Source of the DNA: Chitinophaga nivalis
GTDB taxonomy: Bacteria; Bacteroidota; Bacteroidia; Chitinophagales; Chitinophagaceae
Reading direction: 5' to 3'
Length of the DNA: 64,000 nt
Assembly: GCF_025989125.1 (NCBI RefSeq)
Contig: NZ_JAPDNR010000001.1
Coordinates: 2,896,301 to 2,960,300, forward strand
The notes under the pieces are model-generated. The model was not told the origin of the DNA. It searched no databases and worked only from the letters and a program-made list of their open reading frames with translations. Positions 44,684-54,600 of this stretch are shown one piece after another; the stretch's first letter is position 1; the number at the start of each line of letters is the position of its first letter. Both the position numbers and the translations under genes were made by a program.

Positions 44684-46189
44684 ATGAAGCATCAATGGAA
44701 GCAATCCGGCATTGCTATAGCTATGCTATTGGCTGTTAGCGCCTGTTCCAAACCAGTACAGGATACTGTAAACAAAGACGATAACCGGGCCGTACATGCC
44801 GGTACCGCACTGGCGCAGCAAGCAGCGGGTGTTACCCTCGACTGGGATAAAACCTATCAGCGGATGGAAGGTTTTGGTACTTTCGGTGGACGTATCATGC
44901 CATTTTTTGAATCGGCCAACCGCGACACAGTGATGGAGCGGCTCTTCGGCAACAGCGGGTTGCAGCTGTCTATTATACGCAGCAAGGTATTGCATACTTT
45001 CCCTTTTGATGCACAAACAGGTAAGGTCACCATTCTGCCAGCCGGCGCGGATATCAACATGGATCCCAACAGCGCTGCCTACAAAAATCTCAGCGAAGAT
45101 GCACGCGAACAGGTAGGGCAATTGTGGATATTGAAGAAAGTAAAAGAAAGATATAATGTACCGGTAGCTATTGCCAGTGCCTGGACACCGCCGTTGTATA
45201 TGAAAACCAATGCGGTGATCAATGCGAAATGGTTCAATGGGCTTAACTTCAACTGCTGCTCTTCCAACTTCGCCAAATACCTGGCGGGTTTTGTAAAAGC
45301 GTATCAGCAACAGGGTATCGACTTCTACGCGATCTCTCCTACCAACGAACCGGAGAACGTTGTATCTGACTGGGATGCTTCTTACTGGGACAGCAAACAC
45401 CTGGGTGAATTTATTACCAACAACCTGCGGCCTGCCTTACAGGCGAATGGACTCCAAACAAAAATCATCGCTTCTGAAAATGCAGCGTGGGGTACTGCAC
45501 AGGGCTTTTTATCCGGTATAGATGCCAGTCAGGTAGATATCTTTGCCGGACATGGTTATCCGGAAATCGTAGATCTGCCGGGACTGATGATCTCTAAAAA
45601 GCCCCGCTACAACCAACGTCCTGCACCCTGGACTTTCAACACACAGGGTAAGTCTATCTGGCTCACAGAAATCAGCGACGATAATGGTATCTATGATAAC
45701 AGCATGACGGAAGGACTGGCCTTTGCGACCAGCATGCATAAATTCCTGGCAGAGTGTAATGTGAATGCTTTTGTTTACTGGCTGGGAATGCTGGCTATCC
45801 GTAACAATGAATCACTCATTGGTACAACGGCTGATGGTAAACTGGAATATCCTAAAACATACGATGTAATGGGACAATACTCCCGCTTTATCCATCCGGG
45901 TTATGTACGTATCGGTGTTAGCAACAGCAACGCCAATGTGCAGATGTCGGCTTACAAAGAGCCGCAGACCGGTAACTTCACCGTGGTGATGACCAATACC
46001 ACCGGAGATGCTGTGAATTGCCACCTGCAGCTGAAAGGTTTCCGTGCAGGTTCCTTAACTTCCTATCTGACGGCAGAAGGAGCTGCCCGCTGGGCACAGG
46101 GTACACCGCAGGCTGCCAACGCAGATGGTACCATCGATGTGGTAGCGCCTCCGCGCAGCGTAATTACCTTCACCGGCAAACAGCAATAA
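44684..46189 (+). CDS. GH30-family glycosidase lipoprotein
   Basis: A 501-residue lipoprotein (lipobox AVSAC, Cys21) with a GH30 (beta/alpha)8 barrel. MEGFGTFGG opens the domain; the acid/base Glu222 lies in SPTNEPEN and the nucleophile Glu329 in IWLTEISDD. A beta domain forms the C-terminus (YVRIGVSNSNANVQMSAYK to RSVITFTG). GH30 enzymes act on glucosylceramide, beta-1,6-glucan or xylan; which one is not clear here. A very long hairpin follows the gene. Confidence 0.88.
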   Translation: MKHQWKQSGIAIAMLLAVSACSKPVQDTVNKDDNRAVHAGTALAQQAAGVTLDWDKTYQRMEGFGTFGGRIMPFFESANRDTVMERLFGNSGLQLSIIRSKVLHTFPFDAQTGKVTILPAGADINMDPNSAAYKNLSEDAREQVGQLWILKKVKERYNVPVAIASAWTPPLYMKTNAVINAKWFNGLNFNCCSSNFAKYLAGFVKAYQQQGIDFYAISPTNEPENVVSDWDASYWDSKHLGEFITNNLRPALQANGLQTKIIASENAAWGTAQGFLSGIDASQVDIFAGHGYPEIVDLPGLMISKKPRYNQRPAPWTFNTQGKSIWLTEISDDNGIYDNSMTEGLAFATSMHKFLAECNVNAFVYWLGMLAIRNNESLIGTTADGKLEYPKTYDVMGQYSRFIHPGYVRIGVSNSNANVQMSAYKEPQTGNFTVVMTNTTGDAVNCHLQLKGFRAGSLTSYLTAEGAARWAQGTPQAANADGTIDVVAPPRSVITFTGKQQ

Positions 46190-46207
46190 CCACGATTTTT
46201 TATATAG

Positions 46208-46266
46208 TACGCAACGGCCCGAAGTGCATATAGTAATTCACTGTATGCACTTCGGGCCGTTGCGTA
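46208..46266. terminator. 23-bp perfect hairpin after the GH30 gene
   Basis: The 23 bases at 46208-46230 are the exact reverse complement of 46244-46266, around a 13-base loop in which AGT and ACT can add 3 pairs. TTTT follows at 46270-46273. It lies 19 bp after the GH30 stop and may end that transcript. Its downstream arm overlaps the -33 region of the riboswitch promoter. Confidence 0.6.
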
Positions 46267-46279
46267 ATGTTTTAATGTG

Positions 46280-46287
46280 TATATTTG
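46280..46287 (+). promoter_or_regulatory. -7 box of the cobalamin riboswitch transcript
   Basis: TATATTTG is an exact TAnnTTTG box. TTG at 46260-46262 lies 17 bp upstream. Transcription would begin near 46294, just before the riboswitch at 46302. Confidence 0.6.
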
Positions 46288-46301
46288 TGCCACTCTTTAC
46301 A

Positions 46302-46471
46302 GATAAAGGTTGCTTTTGCCGCGCAAAAGCATTAAAAGGGAACCATGTGTAAATCATGGGCTGTCCCGCAACTGTAAGCAGCTACCCGATTTTATTCCTC
46401 CATGTTCATTGTCCGAGAGGATGAGAAGAACGAATAAAATGCTGCGAGCCAGGATACCTGCCTTATTTGTT
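46302..46471 (+). ncRNA. Cobalamin (B12) riboswitch
   Basis: The conserved core is present: AAAAGGGAACCATGTGTAAA-type element near 46334-46353, then GGCTGTCCCGCAACTGTAAG at about 46358-46377, and GCGAGCCAGGATACCTGCCT at about 46443-46462. AAGG near 46305 pairs with CCTT as P1. GATTTTATTC (46388-46397) pairs with GAATAAAATG (46432-46441) as a peripheral arm. AACGAATAA can pair instead with TTATTTGTT (46463-46471), which is followed by T residues, giving a possible terminator switch. It should lower expression when adenosylcobalamin is present. The nearest gene downstream is a thioesterase, 331 bp away. Confidence 0.92.
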
Positions 46472-46801
46472 TTTTGACAATGCTTTCGTGGACTGAAGCG
46501 GTGTCAATGCACAGGATAATAGTGACGCCTGGTTGTATACTACAGCCGTCACGTAAATGCTGACAGATGATACCTATCTGTTGGTATGCCTTCCTTCATT
46601 GATACTTCCACATGAAACACTGTCCCTGACTGAATGATAATCGGGTAGCCACATGGCCTGCCGGTGACGATTGGCAGTTGCCCTGACGGTTTGTATATCA
46701 TTCAGCAAAACTATTGCGGAAAAGCGTATAGGCTTTTCCGTTAATACCTGCTGTATAGCAGGATAAAATATTATTTATTCGTTTATCAAACCATCGGAAA
46801 C
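46472..46801 (+). other. 330-bp structured non-coding stretch behind the riboswitch
   Basis: No coding frame over 30 codons is supported. Several inverted repeats occur: GTGACG/CGTCAC (46522-46552) with TGTA/TACA inside; CTGAATGATA (46630-46639) with TATCATTCAG (46696-46705); inner CTGCC/GGCAG (46658-46677); CGGAAAAGC/GCTTTTCCG (46717-46740); CCTGCT/AGCAGG (46747-46762). The last two are terminator-like. The stretch could be a structured RNA or the remains of deleted DNA. Confidence 0.5.
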
Positions 46802-47185
46802 ATGACAATAGAAGAACGTATCCAGGCATCAGAAACACGCATTTTCAAAGCGATCTTCCCGGAAAGCACCAACCATTATGATACCATGTTTGGTGGTACT
46901 GCGATGTACCTGATGGATGAAGTAGCCTTTATTACCGCTACCCGCTTTACCCGTAAAAAAGTAGTCACCGTTTCATCTGACCGGATTGATTTTACCAAGC
47001 CAATTCCTGCCGGTACCATCATTGAGCTGATTGGCAGAGTAACCAAGGTAGGCAATACCAGTCTGAAAGTATCGGTAGAGATTTTTATTGAAGAGATGTA
47101 TTCGGATGTGAGAGAGCTGGCGATCTCCGGAACGTTCACCTTTGTGGCCATTGATGACCAGAAAAAACCTGTGAAAGTCCTATAA
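46802..47185 (+). CDS. Hotdog-fold acyl-CoA thioesterase
   Basis: A 127-residue YciA/YkhA-type acyl-CoA thioesterase that releases CoA from acyl-CoA. The hotdog helix YDTMFGGTAMYLMDEVA contains the active-site Asp, and VTVSSDRIDFTKPIPAGTIIEL and KVGNTSLKVSVEIF are typical strands. Length is right for a single-domain member of a hexamer. It is 331 bp downstream of the B12 riboswitch, with terminator-like hairpins in between, so control by the riboswitch is doubtful. The gene is followed by a 24-bp imperfect hairpin. Confidence 0.88.
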   Translation: MTIEERIQASETRIFKAIFPESTNHYDTMFGGTAMYLMDEVAFITATRFTRKKVVTVSSDRIDFTKPIPAGTIIELIGRVTKVGNTSLKVSVEIFIEEMYSDVRELAISGTFTFVAIDDQKKPVKVL

Positions 47186-47222
47186 CCCGGGGCTGCGTTT
47201 AATAGCGCATCCCTTTTATTTG

Positions 47223-47310
47223 CAATTCCCTATCAGGCCGGTTTTCCGCCCTGCTGACCAGCAGCAGCGGAATCCGGCCCGGAATTGAATCCGTTAAAAC
47301 CCCCTGATAG
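47223..47310. other. Long compound hairpin with an alternative pairing
   Basis: CAATTCC/GGAATTG (47223-47229, 47281-47287), GGCCGG/CCGGCC, TTCCGC/GCGGAA and CTGCT/AGCAG stack into about 24 base pairs with small bulges. CTATCAGG (47230-47237) can pair instead with CCTGATAG (47303-47310), which would disrupt the lower helix. No T-run follows on either strand. It lies 37 bp after the thioesterase stop. Confidence 0.5.
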
Positions 47311-47434
47311 ATCCCTTTCACGATAAGTTGAAGCGCCTGTAACCAGCACCACCCCTACATCAATGCGGAAAATATATCCCATTCCGCACGCTAAAAATTT
47401 CCCGATATCGAAAATGATTCCGTGAATATTCAAA

Positions 47435-47442
47435 TACTTTTG
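47435..47442 (+). promoter_or_regulatory. -7 box for the PepSY/TonB-receptor transcript
   Basis: TACTTTTG is an exact TAnnTTTG box. Transcription would start near 47449, leaving a leader of about 280 bases before ATG 47730. No TTTG lies at the usual -33 distance. Confidence 0.45.
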
Positions 47443-47448
47443 TGCACT

Positions 47449-47729
47449 GATCACCGGATGAAAACCGGTGCTTCATCTGCGGGAAGTATTACTGCAACGT
47501 GAAATCAGGAAATAAACGATACCGGATATTCCTGCCTGTTCCCTGAGTATAGCCAATCGCGTTATCCGTAAAGTATTATTATAATATCATTCAAAAAAAT
47601 GCATACGAAGAAAAAACGACTGATAAACAATTATTACACCCTTGCCCTGTTGCCAGGTAGTGCTAATAAGATAGCCGGCATCTGTGAGATAACTGTTTCC
47701 TACGTTTTTACTGCTAAAATGAAATACTG
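47449..47729 (+). other. Long 5' leader with competing hairpins
   Basis: Right after the predicted start, CACCGG (47452-47457) pairs with CCGGTG (47465-47470). GATGAA (47457-47462) can pair instead with TTCATC (47472-47477), and the two exclude each other. CAGGAA and TTCCTG further along form another helix. No gene was seen. The leader resembles no riboswitch class I know. Confidence 0.4.
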
Positions 47730-48953
47730 ATGAAAAAACCAAAACCAGCACATAAACCCGGTTCCCGGTCCTTATTCTATCGTATTTCTGCCTGGCTGCA
47801 CCTTTGGCTGGGACTGATATCAGGTATCATCGTTGTGATCATCTGTATCACCGGCTGCATTTGGGTATTTAATGAAGAAATTACCGGTATCCTCGAACCA
47901 CGTACCGTGGTGGCTACACAGCCAGGTAAAGCTGTGATATCTCCCTCCCGTATTATGGAAATTGTGGATAAGGAGTACCCTGGTAAAAAGCCGGGCTATA
48001 TGCTTTACCGCGAAGGCCGGGCGATTGAAACCAATGTCGGTAGCAGAAGAGGTGGATCTTCCCTGAAAATAAATCCCTATACCGGCGAAGTAATCAGCAA
48101 AGAAACCCGTAAGCCGGGTGAAGCGGACTTTTTCCGCTGGATACTCAACGGACACCGCTTCCTGTGGCTGCCATATAAAATAGGCCGTCCTATCATCAAT
48201 TACAGTACCCTGATATGTGTTATTACCCTGATCAGCGGTCTGGTATTATGGTGGCCTAAAAAATGGAATAAAAATACCCGCGAACAAAGCTTTAAAATCA
48301 AGTGGGGCGCCAGTTTCAAACGGGTGAACTACGACCTGCACAATGTACTGGGTTTCTACGGATTGCTGGTATTGCTGGCCATTGGTATGACAGGTATGGT
48401 GTGGGGATTGGACTGGTGGAGTAAAGGAGTGTATTGGACCACTACCGGTGGTAAATCAATATCTAAAGATAGTCGGCCGGTTTCCGATACGCTGCAGGCC
48501 CCTCATAAAAAATACACCCCGGCACAGTCTATGGACCTGGCGTGGGACAAGGTAGCAGAGAAGCATCCGGCTTCCAGCGGCTTTTATATGAGTTTCCCGG
48601 ATTCGGCGGATGCTGCCAGCGTGATTACGGTAATAGTATATCCCAGTAAAGGACAATATTACAATCATGAGCGTTATGCGTTTGATCAGTATACCCTTGC
48701 GGAACTGAAAGGAGATGAAGTGCCTTATGCGCAAGCCGGCTTTGGAGACAAACTGCGACGCATGAACTACGATATCCATGTGGGTAGCATACTGGGATTA
48801 CCCGGAAAATTTGCCGCCTTCTTTGCCAGCCTTATCGGTGCTACCCTGCCGATAACCGGTTTCCTGGTATGGTGGGGCAAACGGAAAAAGAAGAAGAAAC
48901 CTGTAGCTGTAAAAACAAAAGCTGCTGTTGCACGCCCTGTACCACAGGTGTAA
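47730..48953 (+). CDS. PepSY-associated transmembrane protein
   Basis: A 407-residue inner-membrane protein of the PepSY-TM type (PF03929). It starts with a basic tail, RSLFYRISAWLHLWLGLISG and then a helix; the pattern HLWLGL and WVFNEEITG is typical. Further helices occur near 150-170, 205-225 and 360-385, with the periplasmic PepSY-like part between. The tail is very basic. Such proteins accompany TonB receptors for siderophores or heme, probably as reductase or transporter partners. The next gene is a TonB-receptor-type barrel 224 bp away. Confidence 0.85.
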   Translation: MKKPKPAHKPGSRSLFYRISAWLHLWLGLISGIIVVIICITGCIWVFNEEITGILEPRTVVATQPGKAVISPSRIMEIVDKEYPGKKPGYMLYREGRAIETNVGSRRGGSSLKINPYTGEVISKETRKPGEADFFRWILNGHRFLWLPYKIGRPIINYSTLICVITLISGLVLWWPKKWNKNTREQSFKIKWGASFKRVNYDLHNVLGFYGLLVLLAIGMTGMVWGLDWWSKGVYWTTTGGKSISKDSRPVSDTLQAPHKKYTPAQSMDLAWDKVAEKHPASSGFYMSFPDSADAASVITVIVYPSKGQYYNHERYAFDQYTLAELKGDEVPYAQAGFGDKLRRMNYDIHVGSILGLPGKFAAFFASLIGATLPITGFLVWWGKRKKKKKPVAVKTKAAVARPVPQV

Positions 48954-49177
48954 TGCCAGCTGCCTGAAAACAGGCTATCCGTTGAAAAAAGTATAGAACA
49001 ATCACCTGTAGCAAGCAAAATTTCTATACGGATAGCTGATACTATGAAAATAAATACACTGATTTATTAATGTTATCCCGGTAACAGGCGTATCGTATGC
49101 GGCTGTACACCATCTCTGAAATGGCAGGCTGTATGACCCGGCCCGCACGGGAGCGCATTGTTCAAAAAAAGACAGAC

Positions 49178-51613
49178 ATGATGAATTGGAAGATAGCCTT
49201 GCTTGGGCTGGTAAGCCTGCCATTTACCATAATGGCTGCACAGGCGCAGGAAAAGCAGTATACCGTAAAAGGTACTATTGTGGATTCCCTTTCTGTAAAA
49301 CCGGTCGCTTATGTAACCGTAGGCGTACTCAATAAAGAAGGACAGCCGGTTGCTGCTGCCTACAGTGAAACCGACGGCAGCTTTAAATATACCCTGCCCG
49401 CTGCCGGTGAATATACCGTGGTAGTGACTTCTATCGGATACCGGATGTATAGAATGCCATTAATCGTTCCTGCTGCCAAAAAAACAGTGAGTCTGGATAC
49501 GTTGTTCCTGGCGCCAGGTACCCAGCAACTGAAAGAGATCACGGTGGCGGCTACACGTCAGCTGGTGTCGCAGCAGCCTGGTATGCTGGTATACAATGCA
49601 GAAAATGATCTGAGTAATAAAGGAGGTACTGCCGCGGATGTATTGCGTAAAGCACCGGTGCTGAATGTGGATGCACAGGGTAACGTATCCATGCGGGGAA
49701 GTACCAACCTGAAAATACTGGTGAATGGTAAATACTCTGGTCAGATGGCCCGCAGTGCTGCGGATGCCCTCAATATGATGCCGGCAGATATGATCAAATC
49801 CGTGGAGGTAATTACCACGCCCTCTGCCAAATATGATGCAGAAGGGGCAGCGGGGGTGATCAACATCATTACCAAAAAAGGCAGAAAACAATTCAGCGGA
49901 GCGCTGGAGGTAATGGCCAGTAACTGGGAACAGGCGCTCAATCCACGTATTTCCTTTTCGCAGAACAAGTGGAATGTAAATATTGCCGGACACCTGCACA
50001 GGCTGCAGTCCAAAACCGTTTCCGACCTGGAACGTATTACGCTCACGAATAATAAACCCGCCGGTTCTTTGCGTCAGCATACCGAAAAAGATAATGTGAT
50101 GCCACATGGATCTGCAGAAATCAGTGTCGATTATATGGCAGACTCCCTCAGCGAATTTAGTCTGGGTATCAACACCTGGCTGGGTAACTGGCCGGAAGAT
50201 AATCAGCAGACAACGGCTATCATCCGGCCTGATGGCTCTTTCGCAGAGCAATACGGCCAGTCTGTAAAAACCAAAGCCAACTACCTCGGCGCGGATTTCA
50301 GTCTGGGATACAACCGCAAGTTCAGCAAACCCGGACAGGAACTGACGTTGCTGGCACAGTTCTCTCCATCACGGGATCGTTCCCGGTATAATTCCCGCCA
50401 GACGGAAAAAGATATTTTTACCCGTTACCGTGAGTTGAACAACAGTGAAACATTAGGTAAGGAATGGACGTTGCAGGCAGATTACACGCAGCCGTTGTCT
50501 GCTGCCGGTAAACAGATATTACAGGGCGGTATCAAAACCATCTCCCGGAATGTCAACAACGATTACCGGGTAGATGCCAGTACCATGGGCCGTCCGGAAG
50601 ACCTGGTGCTGCAGCCTGACCGTACCGATTACTTTTCTTATCAGCAGCGTGTGCTGGCTGCCTATGCTTTGCTGAAAGTAAATTTCAGTCATGACTGGTA
50701 TGCAGAAGCCGGCGCCAGAGTAGAAGGTACTTTTATTGATGGTAAGTTCCGCTCATCCGGTGCTACCTTCAATAACAACTTCTTCAACTTCGTTCCTACG
50801 GCTACGGTTACTAAAAAGCTGAATGAACAACAGGCGCTGTCACTCAGCTATACCAAAAGACTGACCAGGCCTTATATCTGGGACCTGAATCCGAATGCCA
50901 ACGCCAGCGATGCTAAAAACATCGTTACTGGTAACCCGCAATTACAACCTGAAATTGCCCACCAGGCAGAGTTTACGTACAGCCTGAATACGAATGGTGG
51001 TCTGTTTTTGAATGCGGCACTTTACGGGAAACAAACAGAAAATTCCATCGAGGATTATACCACTACCGACGGGAATGGTATCTCTACCACCAGCAAACAA
51101 AACCTGGCTACCAACCGTCAGTTTGGATTGAATGTGAGTGCTACCAAAGATATTCTGCCGCAGTGGAGCCTGAATGGTAATGTGAATGTCAATCACCTGG
51201 ATTATAAAAGCGGCGCATTGCTGATTATCAACAATGGCTGGGCCGGAGATGTGAATATCAATACTACCTATAAGCTGCCGGCTAACTATGCCCTCCAGGC
51301 TTTCGGAGAATACAACAGCCGCCTGGTAACTTTACAGGGACATAAAACCTCCCGCTATTACTATAGCTTCTCTGCCAAAAAAGAATTGCCGGCACAGAAA
51401 ATAGTGATGACGTTATCGCTGGTGAATCCGTTCTCCAATACGATTACACAAACAGAAGTATTGCAGGCCGCTACCTTTACTTCCCGCATGCAGAACCAGT
51501 ATTATAACCGCGCCATCAAGCTGACGGTTAACTGGGAATTTGGCCGGATGTTCGACCAACGGCGCGTGAAAAAAATCAGCAATGATGATGTGAAAGTGCA
51601 GGGGAAAGGATAA
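49178..51613 (+). CDS. TonB-dependent-receptor-like outer-membrane protein
   Basis: An 811-residue outer-membrane protein with signal peptide (NWKIALLGLVSLPF, ending AQAQ). After it comes a CarboxypepD_reg-like domain (TVKGTIVDSLSVKPVAYVTV), a plug domain with VLRKAPVLNVDAQGNVSMRG and ADMIKSVEVITTPSAKYDAEG, and a large beta-barrel of the PF14905 type. ATG 49178 (or 49181) is chosen because it starts the signal peptide; the frame runs open to 49097. It likely imports a metal complex or other ligand with the PepSY protein. A bidirectional terminator follows. Confidence 0.87.
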   Translation: MMNWKIALLGLVSLPFTIMAAQAQEKQYTVKGTIVDSLSVKPVAYVTVGVLNKEGQPVAAAYSETDGSFKYTLPAAGEYTVVVTSIGYRMYRMPLIVPAAKKTVSLDTLFLAPGTQQLKEITVAATRQLVSQQPGMLVYNAENDLSNKGGTAADVLRKAPVLNVDAQGNVSMRGSTNLKILVNGKYSGQMARSAADALNMMPADMIKSVEVITTPSAKYDAEGAAGVINIITKKGRKQFSGALEVMASNWEQALNPRISFSQNKWNVNIAGHLHRLQSKTVSDLERITLTNNKPAGSLRQHTEKDNVMPHGSAEISVDYMADSLSEFSLGINTWLGNWPEDNQQTTAIIRPDGSFAEQYGQSVKTKANYLGADFSLGYNRKFSKPGQELTLLAQFSPSRDRSRYNSRQTEKDIFTRYRELNNSETLGKEWTLQADYTQPLSAAGKQILQGGIKTISRNVNNDYRVDASTMGRPEDLVLQPDRTDYFSYQQRVLAAYALLKVNFSHDWYAEAGARVEGTFIDGKFRSSGATFNNNFFNFVPTATVTKKLNEQQALSLSYTKRLTRPYIWDLNPNANASDAKNIVTGNPQLQPEIAHQAEFTYSLNTNGGLFLNAALYGKQTENSIEDYTTTDGNGISTTSKQNLATNRQFGLNVSATKDILPQWSLNGNVNVNHLDYKSGALLIINNGWAGDVNINTTYKLPANYALQAFGEYNSRLVTLQGHKTSRYYYSFSAKKELPAQKIVMTLSLVNPFSNTITQTEVLQAATFTSRMQNQYYNRAIKLTVNWEFGRMFDQRRVKKISNDDVKVQGKG

Positions 51614-51629
51614 GAGCGGATATAAAAAG

Positions 51630-51684
51630 AATGCCCTGTGTTATATATAGGAAGATGCTCTTCGCGTATATAACACAGGGCATT
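51630..51684. terminator. 18-bp perfect hairpin between convergent genes
   Basis: The 18 bases at 51630-51647 are the reverse complement of 51667-51684. The 19-base loop contains a further GAAGA/TCTTC helix. It serves the convergent TonB-type receptor and RND genes. A T-rich tract follows on each side. Confidence 0.75.
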
Positions 51685-51697
51685 GCTGTTATTACAG

Positions 51698-54600
51698 TTA
51701 TTCTCCCTGTGGTTTACGTTCCAGCCAGTAATAAAGTGGTGGAATCACAACGGGGGTGAACAGTAAGGTAAACGTGAGTCCGCCGATGATAACGGTAGCC
51801 AGCGGCCGTTGTACATCGGAGCCAATGCCGGAGCTGATGGCTGCCGGTATTAAACCGATGATGGCCACTACCAGCATCATCATAATTGCTTTGAACTGGT
51901 CTACTGCTACTTTTTGTACCGAGGCTCTAACGGTAAGGGGGGAACGATACATTTCGCGGTTGAGGGCCGATACCAATAATACCCCTGCCATGACAGAGAT
52001 ACCAAAGATGGATACAAAGCCTACACCGGCGGATACGTTGAAGTGATAACCCCGTATAAAGAGCGCCACAATACCGCCTGCCAGTGCTACCAGCATACAA
52101 CTCATGGTCACGAACGTATGTTTCATGCTTTTGAAGAGCATAAACAGAAATACGAATACGATAACAATGGTGAGCGGAATGGTGAGTGACAGCTGTTTGC
52201 CGGCGCGTTCCAGGTTTTCGTACTGGCCGCCATAAATGATATCATAGCCTTTCGGCACCTTTATCTGCTTCGCTATTTTTTCCTGCAGCTCCGATACAAA
52301 AGAACCCTGGTCACGGCCCCGTACATTGGTACGTACTGTGATCATGCGTTTACCATCTATCCGGTAGATGTTTGTCTGGCCGTCGATAAAGCGGATGTCT
52401 GCCAGTTGTTCCATGGGAATGAGCGCACCGGTTGCGGAAGGAATCTGCAGTGCTTTGATGGCTTCTACCGAATTGCGGTTTTCCGGCAGGTAGCGGATCA
52501 CGATATCATAACGTTTGGTACCGTCATAGAGCGTGCCTACCGGCATCCCGCCAATGGCAGCTTCTATCATTCCCTGGATATCACTCACGTTGATACCGAA
52601 ACGCGCGGCATTTTCACGGTTGATATTAATGGCCAGCTGTGCCTGGGTACCTTCCTGTTCTATGTTTACAGAAGCCGCACCGGGTGTGGCTTTTACGATA
52701 TTGGCAATACTGTCTGCTTTTGTGCGCATCATGGCCAGGTCGTCGCCCACTACCGAAACGGCGAGGTCGGCGGCACTACCGGTTACAATTTCCATCACCT
52801 GGTCAATGATGGGCTGACCGGAGTTGAAAGAGGCGCCCGGAATATTTCTTTCCAGATCGGCCTGTATTCTTTTCACCAGTTCTTTTTTGGAAATGGTATC
52901 ACTCCACAGCTTATAGTTTTTGAGTCCGATGAGGATTTCCGTACGGTTCGTCGGGAACGGATCGGTACCATCGTCGTTGCGGCCTGTTTGTGTGATGATG
53001 TATCTTACCGGCGGATAGCGGGCGGCGATCTCCCGTATTTTCGGGGCAATCTTCGCATTTTCCTGGATGGTTACACCGGCAGGTAAAAAGGCACGCATGA
53101 AGATAGAACCTTCATCCAGCTCTGGCAGAAACTCTGTTCCCAGTTTGCCACCCAGCCCAATCAGCAACAGGATCATGATACCTGCAGCGATGACGGTTTG
53201 TTTGTGGAAACGTAAAAAGAAGTTGAGCGATTTTTTATAGGTACGCTCTAAAAAGTCCAGCACCACATTATGGTGTGGCTTCATCGGTTTATCTGCCGAC
53301 AAGGCTTTTTTATAGGCAAAGGAGATCAGTACCGGGATGAGTGACAAGGCACAGATCATAGAACCGATTACCGCAAAAGCCAGGGTGAGCGCCATGGGAG
53401 AGAAGAGTTTACCTTCTACTCTTGTCATCAGCAGGATGGGCGTATAGGCCAGGATGATGATGGTAACGGAGAAAAAGATTTCCCGTCCTACTTCCTGTGC
53501 CGCCAGCATGGTGATGCCGGTGATACCGCCTTTTTTCTCCGCTTCGGTGGCATTGCGGTAACGCCGGATCAGGTGTTCCGCCATCACGCAGGCCCCATCT
53601 ACAATGATCCCGAAGTCGATGGCACCTAAAGACAGCAGGTTGGCCGGAATACCGGTGAGCCGCATCAGTATAAACGCAAACAGCAAGGCAAAGGGAATAG
53701 TGGCCGTTACCACCAGTGCAGAACGGATACTGCCCAGGAAGAAAACGAGGATGATCACCACGATACTTACTCCCATGAAAAGCGTATGGGATACGGTTTC
53801 CAGGGAGTGGTTGATGAGGAAACTCCGGTCATACAGTACACGCAGGTGAATGCCATCCGGCAATTCTGTTTCGGTGATATCTGCCATTTTAGCTTTTAAG
53901 GCTTTCAGCACTTCGCTGGGGTTTTCTCCCCTGCGCAGCAGAATGATGCCTTCCGGAGCACCTACCTTATCGATGCCTTCATCCGGTACGGCGTAGCCCA
54001 TTACCCCGCTGGGTGGCGGTGGCGTTACTTCCACCGTGGCTACATCGCGGATATAGATAGGCGTACCGTTTACGGCGGTGAGTACAATGTTCTGGATATC
54101 CTTTTCCGATTTCACGCTACCGAGGCCACGTACGGCAAAGCCTTGTCCGCCCCGTTCGATGACGTTTCCACCGGTATTCTGGTTATTCTTTTGTACCGCA
54201 TCAATAACGGCTTGCAGCGTGAGGTTGTATTTACGGAGTTTATCCGGCGCCGTTAGAATGTGAAATTGTTTCAATGGGCCGCCGAAGGTGGTTACATCCG
54301 CAATGCCGGGTACCTGGAGGATCGCGGGGCGTATCACCCAGTCCTGCAGGTCTCTCAGCTGCATGGGCGTGTAGTTGGGTGGCGCTTCTACCACATAGCG
54401 GTATATTTCACCGACTGCTGTGGTAAGGGGCGCCAGCTCCGTGGTAACGCCGGGTGGCAGCGAAACAGACGACAGGCGTTCTATCACCTGCTGCCGGGCG
54501 AAATAATCATCGGTACCATCCTGGAAGGTGAGCTGTACAACAGACAGACCGAAGATAGTACGGCTTCTGCGGTCCAATACCCGGGGCACATTATTCAGCG

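Noticed and set aside
46630..46705. tRNA candidate of 76 bases
   Set aside because: The closing helix is 10 bp rather than 7, and no GTTCGAATC-type T-loop or anticodon arm is present.
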